This document shows, in pieces, positions 18,691-28,206 of a stretch of 64,000 bases of DNA. The notes beneath the pieces are model-generated. The model was not told the origin of the DNA, searched no databases, and saw only the letters and a program-made list of their open reading frames with translations. Each line of letters begins with the position of its first letter. Within the stretch, counting starts at the first letter, position 1. This stretch comes from Armatimonadota bacterium. GTDB taxonomy: Bacteria > Armatimonadota > JADLDR01. The stretch spans positions 1 to 64,000 of the forward strand of contig JADLDR010000033.1 in NCBI GenBank assembly GCA_020846535.1, read 5' to 3'. A program made the translations under genes and the position numbers.

Positions 18691-19674
18691 TCACACCCGG
18701 GAGTTTTTCTTGATGAAATCGATCAACTCATCCACCTGGGCAAAGGCCAGGCCGGTGACCGTATCCGCCGCGCCGTAATAAACGGCGATGCGCCCGGTGG
18801 CCGCATCGGTGAGGGCGGCGCAGGGGAAGACTACATTGGGCACATCCCCGGCCAGTTCGTAGAGGGCCTGCGGGGAGATGATATAGGGCGAGGTGCGGTA
18901 GATCACCTTCCAGGGCTTTTCGAGATCGAGGAGGGCGGCCCCTGCGCTGTAGACGAAGCCGTTGCAGGAGGTGAGAACGCCATGGTAGATCATCAACCAG
19001 CCTTCGGTGGTCTCGATGGGGATCGGTCCGGCCCCGATTTTCGTCGCCTGCCAGCCGCCGTTCGGGCTCATCACATGGCGGTGCCGGCCCCAGAAGACCA
19101 TATCCGGGCTTTCGCTGTAGAAGATGTCCCCGAAGGGCGTATGCCCATTATCGCTGGGGCGGCTGAACATGGCGAAACGGCCATCGATTTTACGGGGAAA
19201 CATGACGCCGTTCCGGTTGAAGGGCAGGAGGGCGTTTTCCATCTTGTAAAAGCTCTCGAAGTCCCGGGTGTAGGCCACCCCGATGGTCGGGCCATGGTAG
19301 CCGTTGCACCAGGTCACATAATATCTGTCCTCCACCCAGCAGACGCGGGGGTCGTAGCCGTATTCCCAGGCATTGACCTCCGGGTCGTCTCCGATGAAAT
19401 GGATCCGCTTCGGGTCGATCTGCCAGTCGATCCCGTTTTTGCTTTTTCCGGCGTGAAGCTGCATGTACCGCCTTGTGTCGTCGCAGCGGAAGACGCCTGC
19501 GAACTCCCCCTGATAGGGCACGACCGCCGAATTGAAGATGCTGTTCGAGGTGGGGATCAGGTTGCGGGGGATTACCGGGTTTTTGCTGTAGCGCCACATG
19601 ACGCCGAAATAGCCCTCCGGCTTGCCCTCCCACGGGATATTCGGAAGATCCGGGCCAATGATCGTCTTCGGCAT
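18691..19674 (-). CDS. GH130-family glycoside phosphorylase/hydrolase
   Basis: 327 aa. Five-bladed beta-propeller family GH130, which includes mannosyl-glucose and beta-mannooligosaccharide phosphorylases. Family landmarks: [85 protein letters not shown] and VVFPCA. The general-acid Asp lies in the YDPR segment. No signal peptide, so cytoplasmic. GGAG precedes the ATG. It follows a sugar isomerase gene on the same strand, separated by a strong hairpin. Substrate linkage (mannose versus other hexoses) cannot be decided by eye. Confidence 0.9.
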   Translation of the reverse strand: MPKTIIGPDLPNIPWEGKPEGYFGVMWRYSKNPVIPRNLIPTSNSIFNSAVVPYQGEFAGVFRCDDTRRYMQLHAGKSKNGIDWQIDPKRIHFIGDDPEVNAWEYGYDPRVCWVEDRYYVTWCNGYHGPTIGVAYTRDFESFYKMENALLPFNRNGVMFPRKIDGRFAMFSRPSDNGHTPFGDIFYSESPDMVFWGRHRHVMSPNGGWQATKIGAGPIPIETTEGWLMIYHGVLTSCNGFVYSAGAALLDLEKPWKVIYRTSPYIISPQALYELAGDVPNVVFPCAALTDAATGRIAVYYGAADTVTGLAFAQVDELIDFIKKNSRV

Positions 19675-19725
19675 AGGTTGCTCCTTGAGTGAAATATGGA
19701 CGATGGATTTTCTCGGGGAGGCAGC

Positions 19726-19764
19726 CCATGAAGAGGGCGACCCACCGGGTCGCCCTCTTCATGG
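19726..19764. terminator. Perfect 18-bp hairpin between isomerase and GH130
   Basis: CCATGAAGAGGGCGACCC and its exact complement separated by three bases. It lies after the stop of the upstream minus-strand gene and ~50 bp before the GH130 start. There is no T-run, so it may be a factor-assisted terminator, an mRNA stabiliser or an attenuator. Confidence 0.65.
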
Positions 19765-19788
19765 TGGATACTGCACGATATCTACCGT

Positions 19789-20643
19789 CTACTTCCGCCC
19801 CAGGATCGAATCCATGGCGCGGGAGGTGTTGTCGATCAGGGCTTCGGGATAGTGCTTGTAGAGAGGGATCATCTCAGCGGTCACGAAGCTGTCGTAGCCG
19901 ACTTCCTGGAGGGCTTTGACCACCTCCGGCCAGTTGACATCGCCAGAGAGGAGATCGACAAAGCCGTCCACAGTGCCGACACTGCGGCGAAAATCCTTGA
20001 AGTGGACCCGCTTGATGCGCTTGCCGAGGCTGCGGATCCAGTGTTCGGGATAGCCGACCAGCATGCAGTTTCCGACATCGAAGTAGGATGCGACCCATTC
20101 GGAGTTAAACTGGTCGATGAAGCCCTTCATCTCCGCCGGGCCGATCAGGAACTTGTTCCAGACGTTCTCCACGCCGATCACCACGCGGGCGGCCCGGGCG
20201 TGAGATTCCAATTTTTCGATGGCCTCTGTCGCCCGCCCGTAGGCTGCCTCAAAATCGACCACCTCGCAGGCCGGGTTGAAGAAGACATCCACCGATCCGG
20301 CCACCACTAGGACGGCATCCAACTCCAGCCATGACGCCACATCGATCAGCTTCCGGGCGATATCCATGGCCCGGCTCCGCAGCTTCGGGTCTCCCGAAGA
20401 AAGGGAGTTGTCCCAGAAGAGGCCGCAGGCCACTGAAGAAAGCCGGATGCCCTCGTCGCAGGCCATCTGCACGATTTTCTTGGCGGACGCCTCAGTGGTC
20501 TCCAGGCTTACATCGCCCGTCTCGGACAGGCAGACTTCCAGCGCCTCGAACCCGGCCTTCTTCGCCTCCATCAGCGCCTCCGAAACCGACTTGGCCCCTT
20601 CCAGGCCGCCGGGAAACGACCAGTAGCTTATACTTTTGATCAT
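19789..20643 (-). CDS. Sugar phosphate isomerase/epimerase (TIM barrel)
   Basis: 284 aa of the xylose-isomerase-like AP-endonuclease-2 superfamily (IolE/IolI, tagatose-3-epimerase, UlaE types). Visible landmarks: FEALEVCLSETGD, MACDEGIRLSSVACGLFWDN, VIGVENVWNKFL, the metal-site run VASYFDVGNCMLVG, and RVHFKDFRR. These supply the Glu/Asp/His metal ligands of the family. SD AGGAG six nt before the ATG. Family members interconvert keto-sugars, and the MocA-type dehydrogenase upstream on the same strand suggests a joint oxidation/isomerisation route. The substrate is unknown. Confidence 0.88.
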   Translation of the reverse strand: MIKSISYWSFPGGLEGAKSVSEALMEAKKAGFEALEVCLSETGDVSLETTEASAKKIVQMACDEGIRLSSVACGLFWDNSLSSGDPKLRSRAMDIARKLIDVASWLELDAVLVVAGSVDVFFNPACEVVDFEAAYGRATEAIEKLESHARAARVVIGVENVWNKFLIGPAEMKGFIDQFNSEWVASYFDVGNCMLVGYPEHWIRSLGKRIKRVHFKDFRRSVGTVDGFVDLLSGDVNWPEVVKALQEVGYDSFVTAEMIPLYKHYPEALIDNTSRAMDSILGRK

Positions 20644-20666
20644 GAGATTCTCCTTTTTGATAGATA

Positions 20667-20813
20667 TTAACCCAGGTTGCTACCTGCCCGAATCGAGGTC
20701 TTTGAGGGGTAGGGGCGCGATTCATCGCGCCCTGCCAGGCCGTGGGGGGCGATGAATCGCGCCCCTACCGCGGAAAACAATACCCAGACCGGGCCAGGTA
20801 GCAACTTGGGTTA
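20667..20813. repeat. Family B repeat, copy B2
   Basis: About 147 bp with terminal inverted repeats (TAACCCAGGTTGCTACC at the left; complement of GGTAGCAACTTGGGTTA at the right). The centre carries two ~21-bp palindromic tags (20712-20732 and 20744-20764, core GCGATTCATCGC/GCGATGAATCGC) separated by 11 bases. It is the empty counterpart of B1, without a family A core between the tags. Confidence 0.82.
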
Positions 20814-20833
20814 GGTATTAGAGCAACCCCTAA

Positions 20834-20950
20834 AGGCAACCGCCCCCGCCAGACTTCGATGGGGGAGTCAGCCTTGGGGGCTTTGATACATCTTCCAAGG
20901 GCATGCACGATCTCAGCCCCTCGAAGCCTGGTGGGTTGGGGGGGTGCTTT
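20834..20950 (-). repeat. Family C repeat, full-length copy
   Basis: On the minus strand it reads AAAAGCACCCCCCCAACC, a CCAGGCTTCGAGG hairpin, a variable middle, a CCCCCATCGAAGTCTGGCGG hairpin and GGCGGTTGCC. The same order is seen at 56671-56797. With B2 it fills the 320-bp gap between the isomerase and MocA genes. Confidence 0.75.
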
Positions 20951-20963
20951 TGAGCAATTTTCC

Positions 20964-21947
20964 TTACACTCCTTTTGCTTGGGCGATTTCTTGCAGGCTG
21001 ACGGCGAGAGACTGACGGGAGGATTCCGGAGTGACGGTTTTGAGGGGTTGGCCGCTTTCCAGGCAGTCCACGAAGTATTTGATCTCCCAGTAATAGCCGC
21101 CCATATCGGAAATGTTGCCTCCCAGATCGGCGGCTGAGATGGTCTCGATTTTGGGCTGGAAGGGTTCTTTGCCATTCTCGTAGACGGTGAGAGGGCCGCC
21201 GTCCCAGAGGATGGCCCCGTTCTCGAAGGCGGCCCGGAAGGCCATCTTGAAGGGGAAATCGGCGGGAAAATCCCAGCCGCCCTCCAGGTGAGCCACCACC
21301 TTGCCGAAGGTCATCGTGGTGTACATGTGATTCAGGCCGTGGGCGCTGACGACGCCCCGGGCATAAATGGTGTCAGGCTGGCCCAGCAGGTAGAGGATGA
21401 AGTCGGTGTCGTGGATGTGGAGGTCGAGGGCCGCCGCGCCGGACCGAGCCTCATCGATGTTCCAGTCTTCCCAGCCCCAGCCGGGAAGCGGGCTGACCCG
21501 GGTGAGGTTGATGGAAAGCATAGGGCCTAATTTCTTATTGTCCACATAATCCTTGAGAACCATATATTCGGGCCAGAAGCGGATACAGTGGGCGATCATC
21601 AGTTGGACGCCGCTCGAACGGGCCGCCTCGATCATCCGGTCGGCCTCCTCCAGATTCATCGCCATCGGCTTTTCGCACAGCACGCTACACCCGGCCTTCG
21701 TCGCCTCGACCGCGGCATCGGCGTGGAGGTAGGTGGGCAGGCAGATATCCACCATATCCAGCTTTTCGGCAGCAAGCATCCGGGCCAGACTGTCGTATGC
21801 TTTGGCCGAATGCTGACCGGCCAGTTCCGAGGCCGCCTCCGGCCTGATGTCCGCCACCGCCACAAGCTGGGCGTTAGGCAGGGTGTCATAGACATTGGCA
21901 TGCATCTTGCCCATGAAGCCGCAGCCGAGAATGCCTACTTTAATCAT
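20964..21947 (-). CDS. Gfo/Idh/MocA-family oxidoreductase
   Basis: 327 aa. An N-terminal Rossmann fold (KVGILGCGFMGKMHANVY), the CEKPMAMN segment with the family's catalytic-type Lys in EKP, and a C-terminal alpha/beta substrate domain including AALDLHIHDTDFILYLLGQP. It should oxidise or reduce a sugar or cyclitol with NAD(P) in the cytoplasm. The ATG at 21947 with AGGAG at 8 nt is preferred to the GTG at 21956. It lies after the DUF6785-like gene and before the isomerase on the same strand, consistent with a carbohydrate pathway. The substrate is unknown. Confidence 0.9.
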   Translation of the reverse strand: MIKVGILGCGFMGKMHANVYDTLPNAQLVAVADIRPEAASELAGQHSAKAYDSLARMLAAEKLDMVDICLPTYLHADAAVEATKAGCSVLCEKPMAMNLEEADRMIEAARSSGVQLMIAHCIRFWPEYMVLKDYVDNKKLGPMLSINLTRVSPLPGWGWEDWNIDEARSGAAALDLHIHDTDFILYLLGQPDTIYARGVVSAHGLNHMYTTMTFGKVVAHLEGGWDFPADFPFKMAFRAAFENGAILWDGGPLTVYENGKEPFQPKIETISAADLGGNISDMGGYYWEIKYFVDCLESGQPLKTVTPESSRQSLAVSLQEIAQAKGV

Positions 21948-22022
21948 GGCAAACACTCCTTTGCTCTTGCGTTATTTCACAATCCTCTTTTTCTGTTCGG
22001 CCTGCGCGTGAATTTTCCTTTT

Positions 22023-24041
22023 TCAGTCCCCGAAGATGATATGGTAGGCATTGGCCGCCTCTTTGGTGAGGGAGAGGGCGAAGACGGGCCAGAAGATGCC
22101 GCCGATAAGGAAGTGGCCGACAGCGATGCCCAGAAAAAGAGGGATGCCCTGCCTGTAGAGGCGCAAGCCGCCGAAGCGGATGGCGATGGCCTTGCACAGC
22201 CAGGCAACGAAGATCGCGAACCAGCAGGTGGGGCTGTCCCCGGCGGAATTGGCGATGAGGAAGCCCAGGGGATGGAACGGGCTGGCGAACCATCGCCCGC
22301 GCAGCCAGGCCAGCCCTGAGGCAAAGAGGAAGCCTCCCAGGGAGGCAACCAGGGGCGGCGTTTCGCGGGCGGGTGGCATCTGGAGGCGGGAGTGCATTTT
22401 GGTGTAGTCCTGCCTGGCCCATTCCTCGCGGGCCTCCCCGATCCCTCCGGCAGAAGGGGTCAGGTTGCTCCCCTGGGCGTAATAGGCGGACAGGTGTACC
22501 CAGTAGGCGGCTCCCAGGCCCACCACAAAGGCGATGAGGAGGGCGATGAAGAGCGTCCTGAAAGGGATGCGGCTCTCCTGCCCCAGCTTCACGCTGTCCA
22601 GGGAATAGGCGGCCTGCTCCATGGGATCGTCGTTTTGAGACACCCAGTTGAAGGAGGAAAAGAGAACCAGCGATCCGACGCCACCCCATTGCAGGGCCGT
22701 AGGAAAAGAGATGGCGTTCAGGATCAGGTCTTTCGGCAGGCCGTAGGGGTGGATGAACTGGAAGGGAATCCCCGATTCGGCGCGGATGCGGGCGTAAACC
22801 AGGGTGATGAGGCCGATCAGCGCAAAGAAGGGGACAGCCAGCCGGAGAGAGAAACCCGCCGCATAGCAGAAGCCCAACACGAAGACGACGCTGCCCGCCA
22901 ACCCCGCCCAGGCCCATCGCTCGGTGGGATTGCCCTTTCCTTTTGCGAAGGACTGGCGGAGGCTCTCCCGGAGGGTGCGCCGCAGGCCCCAGAGGAGGAA
23001 CAGGCCGACCGCAATATACCCCCCTGCGCTCTGCTCCTGGCTGAAGGGAAAGCCTGGGGCATCGTAACCGGCAGCCGTGCCCCCCACGGCGATCAGACGG
23101 TTGAGAAGGTAGAAGAACCAGACGGAAAAGCTGATCTCCAGAGGCATGAAATACCCGATGCCGATGGCCTCCAGGAAGAAAAAGATGCTCACGGCCCCGA
23201 AGGGCGACCAGGGCCGGTTCGGAAAGTAAGTGTTGAGCGAATAGCTGAACGCGATGTTGGGCATGCTCGGATAGAGGATGTGCAGGATGTTGATGATGTT
23301 GTACGCCGCCGCCAGCCCGAACCCGATCAGGAAGAGGGCGCGCCTGCTGCGCCGGGGGCCGAAGGAAGACCAGTCGCCCGATGTGAGGGTGAGGGGAATC
23401 GTCAGCAGCGGGAAGGACAGCTTTTCGTGCCGGATCCACTGCTTCTGCACCAGGGTGACCGCGCAGAAAACGCCGATGAAGGCGATGATGAAAAAGAGGC
23501 TCCACCAGAAGAGGGGAACCGTCCAGGCGTGCCAGGGGATGCCGGAGGTGGTGCCTTCGTAATAATCGAGGATGGCTTTCGGGTCGCGAGGGGCGTACCA
23601 GGCGGGCAGATGCCGGGCGTATTCCCCCAGGCCCATCGAGGCCAGGCGGCTGTCCGGGCGGCCCCAGTACTGGAGGGCGATGAGGTGGGGCAGGAAGGCC
23701 CGCACATGGTACAGCCCGCTCAGGATGACCGAGAGAGTGAGCATCGCATAGATGAGCAGGATCTGGGCGCGGCTCGGGGTCAGGCGGGGATAGCGGCGGC
23801 CCAGCAGGGGGCGGAGGAGGCTCAGGGCCATCAGCACGGCCAGAGCGGGCAGCGGGGGGACGCCGGTGCTGATGTACTGGCCTGTGACCAGTTCCACATA
23901 CCGGATGGCTGCCGCAATCGAGAGAATGCAGAGAACGCCGATCAGGATGGCGATGGCGGCGCTGCGGGGCAGCAGCGCGCTGCCCGCGGGCCGGTCGCTT
24001 CCTGCCCGGAGGGAGGGTGAGGAGGTACGAGCAGGCTTCAT
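22023..24041 (-). CDS. DUF6785-like polytopic membrane protein
   Basis: 672 aa with about a dozen hydrophobic spans (for example AIAILIGVLCILSIAAAI, ILLIYAMLTLSVILSGLYH, LFFIIAFIGVFCAVTLVQ, PFFALIGLITLVYARI). The pattern of long cytoplasmic and periplasmic loops with YWGRPDSR and an AESGIPFQF segment matches the large integral membrane family annotated DUF6785/DUF6784, abundant in Armatimonadota, Planctomycetota and Lentisphaerota and distantly transporter-like. It starts 3 bp after the stop of the ceramidase-like gene, so the two are translationally coupled. A substrate-uptake role is plausible but unproven. Confidence 0.75.
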   Translation of the reverse strand: MKPARTSSPSLRAGSDRPAGSALLPRSAAIAILIGVLCILSIAAAIRYVELVTGQYISTGVPPLPALAVLMALSLLRPLLGRRYPRLTPSRAQILLIYAMLTLSVILSGLYHVRAFLPHLIALQYWGRPDSRLASMGLGEYARHLPAWYAPRDPKAILDYYEGTTSGIPWHAWTVPLFWWSLFFIIAFIGVFCAVTLVQKQWIRHEKLSFPLLTIPLTLTSGDWSSFGPRRSRRALFLIGFGLAAAYNIINILHILYPSMPNIAFSYSLNTYFPNRPWSPFGAVSIFFFLEAIGIGYFMPLEISFSVWFFYLLNRLIAVGGTAAGYDAPGFPFSQEQSAGGYIAVGLFLLWGLRRTLRESLRQSFAKGKGNPTERWAWAGLAGSVVFVLGFCYAAGFSLRLAVPFFALIGLITLVYARIRAESGIPFQFIHPYGLPKDLILNAISFPTALQWGGVGSLVLFSSFNWVSQNDDPMEQAAYSLDSVKLGQESRIPFRTLFIALLIAFVVGLGAAYWVHLSAYYAQGSNLTPSAGGIGEAREEWARQDYTKMHSRLQMPPARETPPLVASLGGFLFASGLAWLRGRWFASPFHPLGFLIANSAGDSPTCWFAIFVAWLCKAIAIRFGGLRLYRQGIPLFLGIAVGHFLIGGIFWPVFALSLTKEAANAYHIIFGD

Positions 24042-24044
24042 GCG

Positions 24045-25349
24045 CTACTTCGATACCTCGACAGCCAGGCGATGGACAGCTGCGGCGATCCGGCCCTCCG
24101 TATCGGGCGACCAGCGGTCGGCGGGGAGGCTGTATTCCCAGAGATACTCGCTCTCATAGCCGCCCTCCTCCCAGACGCGGCGGGAGGGGATATAGGCTGT
24201 CATATCGTGCGCGTAGCCCCCGACCCAGGTGTCGGGGCCGTATGCGGCCTTGAAGCGCAGGGCGTAATCCACCACGGCCTCCGCCCCGAGGTTGATCCAG
24301 AGCCGGTCTCCCATGCGCCAGACCTGCACGGCATAATCGTGCCCTGTGGTAAAGGGCTGGCCGGACTGGAGCCACTCCTCCATCCGCCTGCCCCACCGCC
24401 TGCGGATGACATTTTCCGAAAGCCGGGCCTCCCGGATCTCTTCCGGGGTGGGATTCCGGTCGAAGTCCAGGCGTACGAACTCGAAGGCAGCCAGAAGCTC
24501 CGGGGCGACCGGGCGCAGCGGATTGGCAAGCGCCTCCTTGACGGCGGAGGCAAGCATCAGGCCGTACCGCTCGCAGAATCGCAGCTCCTGGCGTGGCATC
24601 GGGTTCTGGTCTCCCCCACAGCCGGTCCAGAACATGGCCTGAGCGCCCGGATAGGCCGCTTCCAGTTCGACCTGCGCGTAGCCCGGGTAGTCCCCGCACC
24701 ATTCGTAATCGGCCAGGGTGGTGGGGTGGCAGGCATACCCGAAAACGACCGCGAGCGGCTTTCCGGCTTCATTCTCGGCCAGGAGGACGGGCACACTGTA
24801 GTCCGAGGGGCCGTTCAAGGGAATCCCCTCGGCCCGCATCCGCTCGGAATCGGCCTCGGCGTTGTTGCGCCGGTTGCCCGCGAAATCCGTTTCGCCTTCA
24901 CCTGCCCGGAGGCGGGCCGGGGCCATCCGCCCCAGGGCTTCCCCGATAGTCTCAAGGATCTGCCCTTCCAGCCGGAGGGTGTATTCGGCGATCAAAGCAG
25001 GCTGCTCCGGGGTCAGAGGGTAGTAGTCGGGCAGGGAATCGGCGATCACCGGGCCGTTGTGATTATGGGAGGCGGTCAGCAGAACCCGGGAGCGATCCAG
25101 CCCGAACCGCGCCAGGCATTCGGCGCACAGCCGGTCGTACATGCCCTTCGAAAATCCCAGGAGGTCGCTTGTCAGCAGGACGGCGCGGCGGCCTATTGCG
25201 TCTTCCAGGGCCAGGGCTTTGATCCAGAGATCGTGTCGCTTTCCCTCCGCGGGCCGGGTGCGAATCCCGTAACCGGCCAGCCAGAGGGGCTTATCCGGGG
25301 TGACGGCCGCCCGGGCGGTCCCGGCTTTCCAGAGATATAATGCGTTCAT
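24045..25349 (-). CDS. Neutral/alkaline non-lysosomal ceramidase-like hydrolase
   Basis: 434 aa. N-terminal half of the neutral ceramidase family: KAGTARAAVTPDKPLWLAGYG, a DLLGF segment, TASHNHNGP (a zinc-ligand His region) and FGYACHPTTLADYEWCGDYPG (second His and catalytic region), then FWTGCGGDQNP. The usual C-terminal Ig-like domain is missing, as in many bacterial paralogues that probably do not act on ceramide. The start at 25349 (AAGGA upstream) is preferred to 25457. No signal peptide is evident with that start. First gene of the minus-strand cluster with the DUF6785-like membrane protein. Confidence 0.85.
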   Translation of the reverse strand: MNALYLWKAGTARAAVTPDKPLWLAGYGIRTRPAEGKRHDLWIKALALEDAIGRRAVLLTSDLLGFSKGMYDRLCAECLARFGLDRSRVLLTASHNHNGPVIADSLPDYYPLTPEQPALIAEYTLRLEGQILETIGEALGRMAPARLRAGEGETDFAGNRRNNAEADSERMRAEGIPLNGPSDYSVPVLLAENEAGKPLAVVFGYACHPTTLADYEWCGDYPGYAQVELEAAYPGAQAMFWTGCGGDQNPMPRQELRFCERYGLMLASAVKEALANPLRPVAPELLAAFEFVRLDFDRNPTPEEIREARLSENVIRRRWGRRMEEWLQSGQPFTTGHDYAVQVWRMGDRLWINLGAEAVVDYALRFKAAYGPDTWVGGYAHDMTAYIPSRRVWEEGGYESEYLWEYSLPADRWSPDTEGRIAAAVHRLAVEVSK

Positions 25350-25434
25350 AGGATTTGTCCTTGATGAGATAGCCAAAAGAATATGAACGGAACTGATGCC
25401 TGGCCCTACGATAAGTGCAAAGTCGATGCAGTCT

Positions 25435-25534
25435 GCGAGAGCGAAGCGACGTGGCAATCTCCAGCGTCACAAATGTACGCGAAGGCGATGTCCGTTGGCG
25501 TGACGCTGGAGATTGCCGCGGGCTTCACTCTCGC
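25435..25534. repeat. 100-bp inverted repeat
   Basis: Two ~35-bp arms (25435-25470 and 25500-25534) that are near-perfect complements: GTGGCAATCTCCAGCGTCAC against GTGACGCTGGAGATTGCC, extended by GCGAGAGCGAAGC/GGCTTCACTCTCGC. A 29-base loop separates them. It lies between two divergently transcribed genes, and the 330-bp gap shows nothing else. It resembles dispersed hairpin repeats found in many uncultured-bacterium genomes; family not identified. Confidence 0.8.
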
Positions 25535-25679
25535 AATGACATGGGCAAGGTCAATCCAGCAAAAGTCCTGATATATTCTCCCTATTCTCCGCTCCTCCCC
25601 CCATTCCTCCTGAAATGAAGGAATCCCCCTCTTTGCCCCGAACCTTACAGGCAAGAATCACGATTGTTCGGAGGCAACT

Positions 25680-26603
25680 ATGGGAAGACTGGAAGGGAAG
25701 ATCGCCGTGGTGACCGGAGCCAGCCGGGGAATCGGGGAGGGGATCGCCCGGCTGTTCGCGCAGGAGGGGGCGAAGATGCTGCTGGCGGCCCGCACGGGGG
25801 AACGGCTGATGAGCCTGGCTGCGGAGATCGAGGCTGCGGGAGGCGAGGCTTATCCTCTGGTGACCGACGTATCGGTGACGGAGGACGTCCGGCGGATGAT
25901 CGAGACGTGCGCTGAAAGGTTCGGCGGGCTGGATGTGCTGGTGAACAATGCGGGGATCCCTTCCTTCTCCCGGACAATGGATGCCGACGACCTGGAGCAG
26001 GAATACGACCGCCTGATGGATACCAATCTCAAGAGCGTGTGGATGGGGATTCATTACGGGCTGCCCCATTTCAGAGCCAAGGGCGGCGGGTCGGTCATCA
26101 ATATTGCCTCCGTTCACAGCATCGCCAGCGGAGGGCATATGTCGGCCTACGCCGCCAGCAAGGGCGGGATGGTGGGCGGAACGCACGCCCTGGCGGTGGA
26201 ACTGGCTCCCCTCCTTATCCGCGTGAACTGCATCTCCCCGGGGACGATCTGGCTGAACGAGCCGGAGGAGTGGCTTCAGAAGCGGCTGGGGCCGGAGCTT
26301 TATCAGGAATTCAAGGATAGGTTCGGCGATTGGGAAGTCCGATCCCGCCAGCTCAAGCAGCCCCTTCCTGTGGCGGGCCGTCCGGTGGATGTGGCCTACT
26401 GCGCCGTCTACCTGGCCTCCGACGAATCCCGCTTCTGCACCGGGGGCAATTACGTGGTGGACGGGGGGATGACAGCCATGCTGGGCGACCCCTATCTCGT
26501 TCATCCCGGTATGTACGAACTCCTCCAGGGCGAGCGGGAGGTCCGGGCCTGGATCGCCGAAGCCCGCAAGCGGGCGGAAGCCTCCAAAGAGGAAGACGGA
26601 TGA
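25680..26603 (+). CDS. SDR-family NAD(P)-dependent oxidoreductase
   Basis: 307 aa classical short-chain dehydrogenase. Cofactor motif GASRGIG (about 14-20), NNAG near residue 89, catalytic Ser in NIASVHS, YAASK (YxxxK), and the C-terminal GGNYVVDGGMTAMLGD. A C-terminal extension of ~45 residues (VHPGMYELLQGEREVRAWIA onward) is longer than usual. SD GGAGGCAACT precedes the ATG. It overlaps the next gene by ATGA, so they form an operon. The substrate is unknown; context suggests sugars. Confidence 0.92.
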   Translation: MGRLEGKIAVVTGASRGIGEGIARLFAQEGAKMLLAARTGERLMSLAAEIEAAGGEAYPLVTDVSVTEDVRRMIETCAERFGGLDVLVNNAGIPSFSRTMDADDLEQEYDRLMDTNLKSVWMGIHYGLPHFRAKGGGSVINIASVHSIASGGHMSAYAASKGGMVGGTHALAVELAPLLIRVNCISPGTIWLNEPEEWLQKRLGPELYQEFKDRFGDWEVRSRQLKQPLPVAGRPVDVAYCAVYLASDESRFCTGGNYVVDGGMTAMLGDPYLVHPGMYELLQGEREVRAWIAEARKRAEASKEEDG

Positions 26604-26986
26604 GCGTTTCGCCCTGGGCCGAATCGGTAACGCTTGCCTCGCCTGACGGAAAGCAGACGGCCTGCATCGCCCGGACAGACGAGATCGCGATGGGCGCTCC
26701 CACTTCTGGAGAACTGCATCTGTCCGGCGGCCTCCAGTTTCCGTCAGGCAATTCGTCCATCGTCTGGTCGGAGGATTCTCTCTATCTGGCTGCCTCCCAG
26801 TGGGCTGCTCGCAGGGATCAGAGGCTGCTGATCGTCCGGGTTCCCGACCGCCAGTTCCGGTATGCGCCTGAAGTCTACCGGGTGCTGGAACTGCAATCCT
26901 TCTCCGGCGGGATCGTGCGCGGCATCGATTCACCTGTCTATATGCCCGCGCCGGTGGCCGTCGATATCCGCCGGATCGAATGGTAG
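26600..26986 (+). CDS. Small conserved-looking protein, unknown function
   Basis: 128 aa starting in the ATGA overlap with the SDR stop codon, so translation is coupled. No signal peptide or membrane span. The sequence alternates short beta-strand-like segments (SVTLASPDGKQTACIA, GELHLSGGLQFPSGNSSIVW, QRLLIVRVPDRQFRYAP). This looks like one or two blades of a propeller or an anti-parallel sheet protein. I do not recognise the family. Confidence 0.6.
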   Translation: MSVSPWAESVTLASPDGKQTACIARTDEIAMGAPTSGELHLSGGLQFPSGNSSIVWSEDSLYLAASQWAARRDQRLLIVRVPDRQFRYAPEVYRVLELQSFSGGIVRGIDSPVYMPAPVAVDIRRIEW

Positions 26987-27210
26987 GCAGAGATGGTTCC
27001 GCTCTCAAGCCGTAACCGAAAACCTCCCTGTTCCGTTGATAATGTAAGGGACAAACACAGGAGATGTTGTGAAGTCCAGGGCGAGTCGAGAAGATAGATG
27101 ATTATGCCGAAAATAGGGATGGACGCGGCATCGGTTTAGCGATAGGAGGAATGTAGTAAAGCCGATACGCAGCCCTTGCCGGAAGGCCGGCAGAAAGGAG
27201 CATAAGCGAC

Positions 27211-28206
27211 ATGCCAGCGACATTGCTAGGGATTGGCTTCGGGTTTGTGGCATGGTTTTTGGTGCGGTATCTGGTGGCCGGCATCTATACGGTCGACCAG
27301 AACGAGCGGGCGGTCAAGACGGTGTGGGGGAAGGCGCAGCGCCTGGAGGACGCCACCACCCTCGACGACCCTATTGCGGATACCCTGCGGACCGAGGAGC
27401 GCGAGCGATACCGCTACCCACAGGTGCAGGTCATCCAGCCGGGCGGGCCATATTTCAAGTGGCCGTGGGAGCGGGTTTACAAGGTTTCCATCGCCACCCA
27501 GACAGTGAATATGGCTTTTGATCCGGAAGAGCCTCATGCCAACCAGGGGGGCACGATGCTGGAGGCCGTGACGAAAGACCAGCTCAATGTCGGGCTGACG
27601 GGCCAGATCCGGTATCGCATTTCGGATCGCAACCTCTATGCCTACCTGTTCGGGGTCAAGCAGCCCTTCGTGCATGTGATGGGCTATTTCATCTCCGTCC
27701 TGCGCGAAAGGATCGCCAATTTCGAGGCTCCGGCAGTCGGCAGCGATCCGGATCGGGTGGGGCAGATCGATGTCAACCTGGTGGCCGGTATCTCTATCAA
27801 CGACCTTCGGAAGAACCTTCGCGACCTGAACGAGCATATGGAACGGGAGTGCGCCTCCTCGGTGGCCCGCTATGGCATGACCCTGGACGCTTCTCTCATC
27901 ACCGGGATCGATCCGCCGCCGGAGGTGGAGTCCGCGCTGGCGGCCATCAATACGGCTCATAACACGGTCTCTTCGGAGATCAGTCTGGCCCAGGCGACCG
28001 CCGATCAGAAGATCGTGCAGTCCAGGCGGGCCGTGGAGATCGAGACTTTGAAAGCCCAGGCGGAAGTGGAGCCTCTCGTCTCGCTTGCAGAGCAGCTTTC
28101 CGCCCTGAAAGCCAGCGGGCCGGAGGTGCTGGGAGCTTATCTCCGCAATATCAAGATCGGGCTGCTCCAGTCGGTCAAGAGGGCCTTTATGGAGGTGAGG
28201 AAATGA
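27211..28206 (+). CDS. SPFH/band-7 (HflK/stomatin-like) membrane protein 1
   Basis: 331 aa. A single N-terminal hydrophobic span (LLGIGFGFVAWFLVRYLV) followed by a band-7 domain (YTVDQNERAVKTVWGK, QVIQPGGPYFKWPWERVYKV, LNVGLTGQIRYRISD). A helical region rich in Ala/Glu follows (SLAQATADQKIVQSRRAVEI, then LKAQAEVE), as in prohibitin/HflK oligomers. Such proteins form membrane scaffolds or modulate membrane proteases. SD AAAGGAG. The stop overlaps the next SPFH gene by 4 nt, so the pair is probably a hetero-oligomer. Confidence 0.88.
   Translation: MPATLLGIGFGFVAWFLVRYLVAGIYTVDQNERAVKTVWGKAQRLEDATTLDDPIADTLRTEERERYRYPQVQVIQPGGPYFKWPWERVYKVSIATQTVNMAFDPEEPHANQGGTMLEAVTKDQLNVGLTGQIRYRISDRNLYAYLFGVKQPFVHVMGYFISVLRERIANFEAPAVGSDPDRVGQIDVNLVAGISINDLRKNLRDLNEHMERECASSVARYGMTLDASLITGIDPPPEVESALAAINTAHNTVSSEISLAQATADQKIVQSRRAVEIETLKAQAEVEPLVSLAEQLSALKASGPEVLGAYLRNIKIGLLQSVKRAFMEVRK

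Noticed and set aside
18574-19692. 372-codon plus-strand frame opposite GH130
   Set aside because: Antisense shadow of the well-supported GH130 gene; it runs through the ppdK terminator.
22392-24020. 542-codon plus-strand frame opposite the DUF6785-like gene
   Set aside because: Low-complexity Glu/Gln/Arg/Pro composition typical of antisense reading of membrane-protein codons; no start signals.
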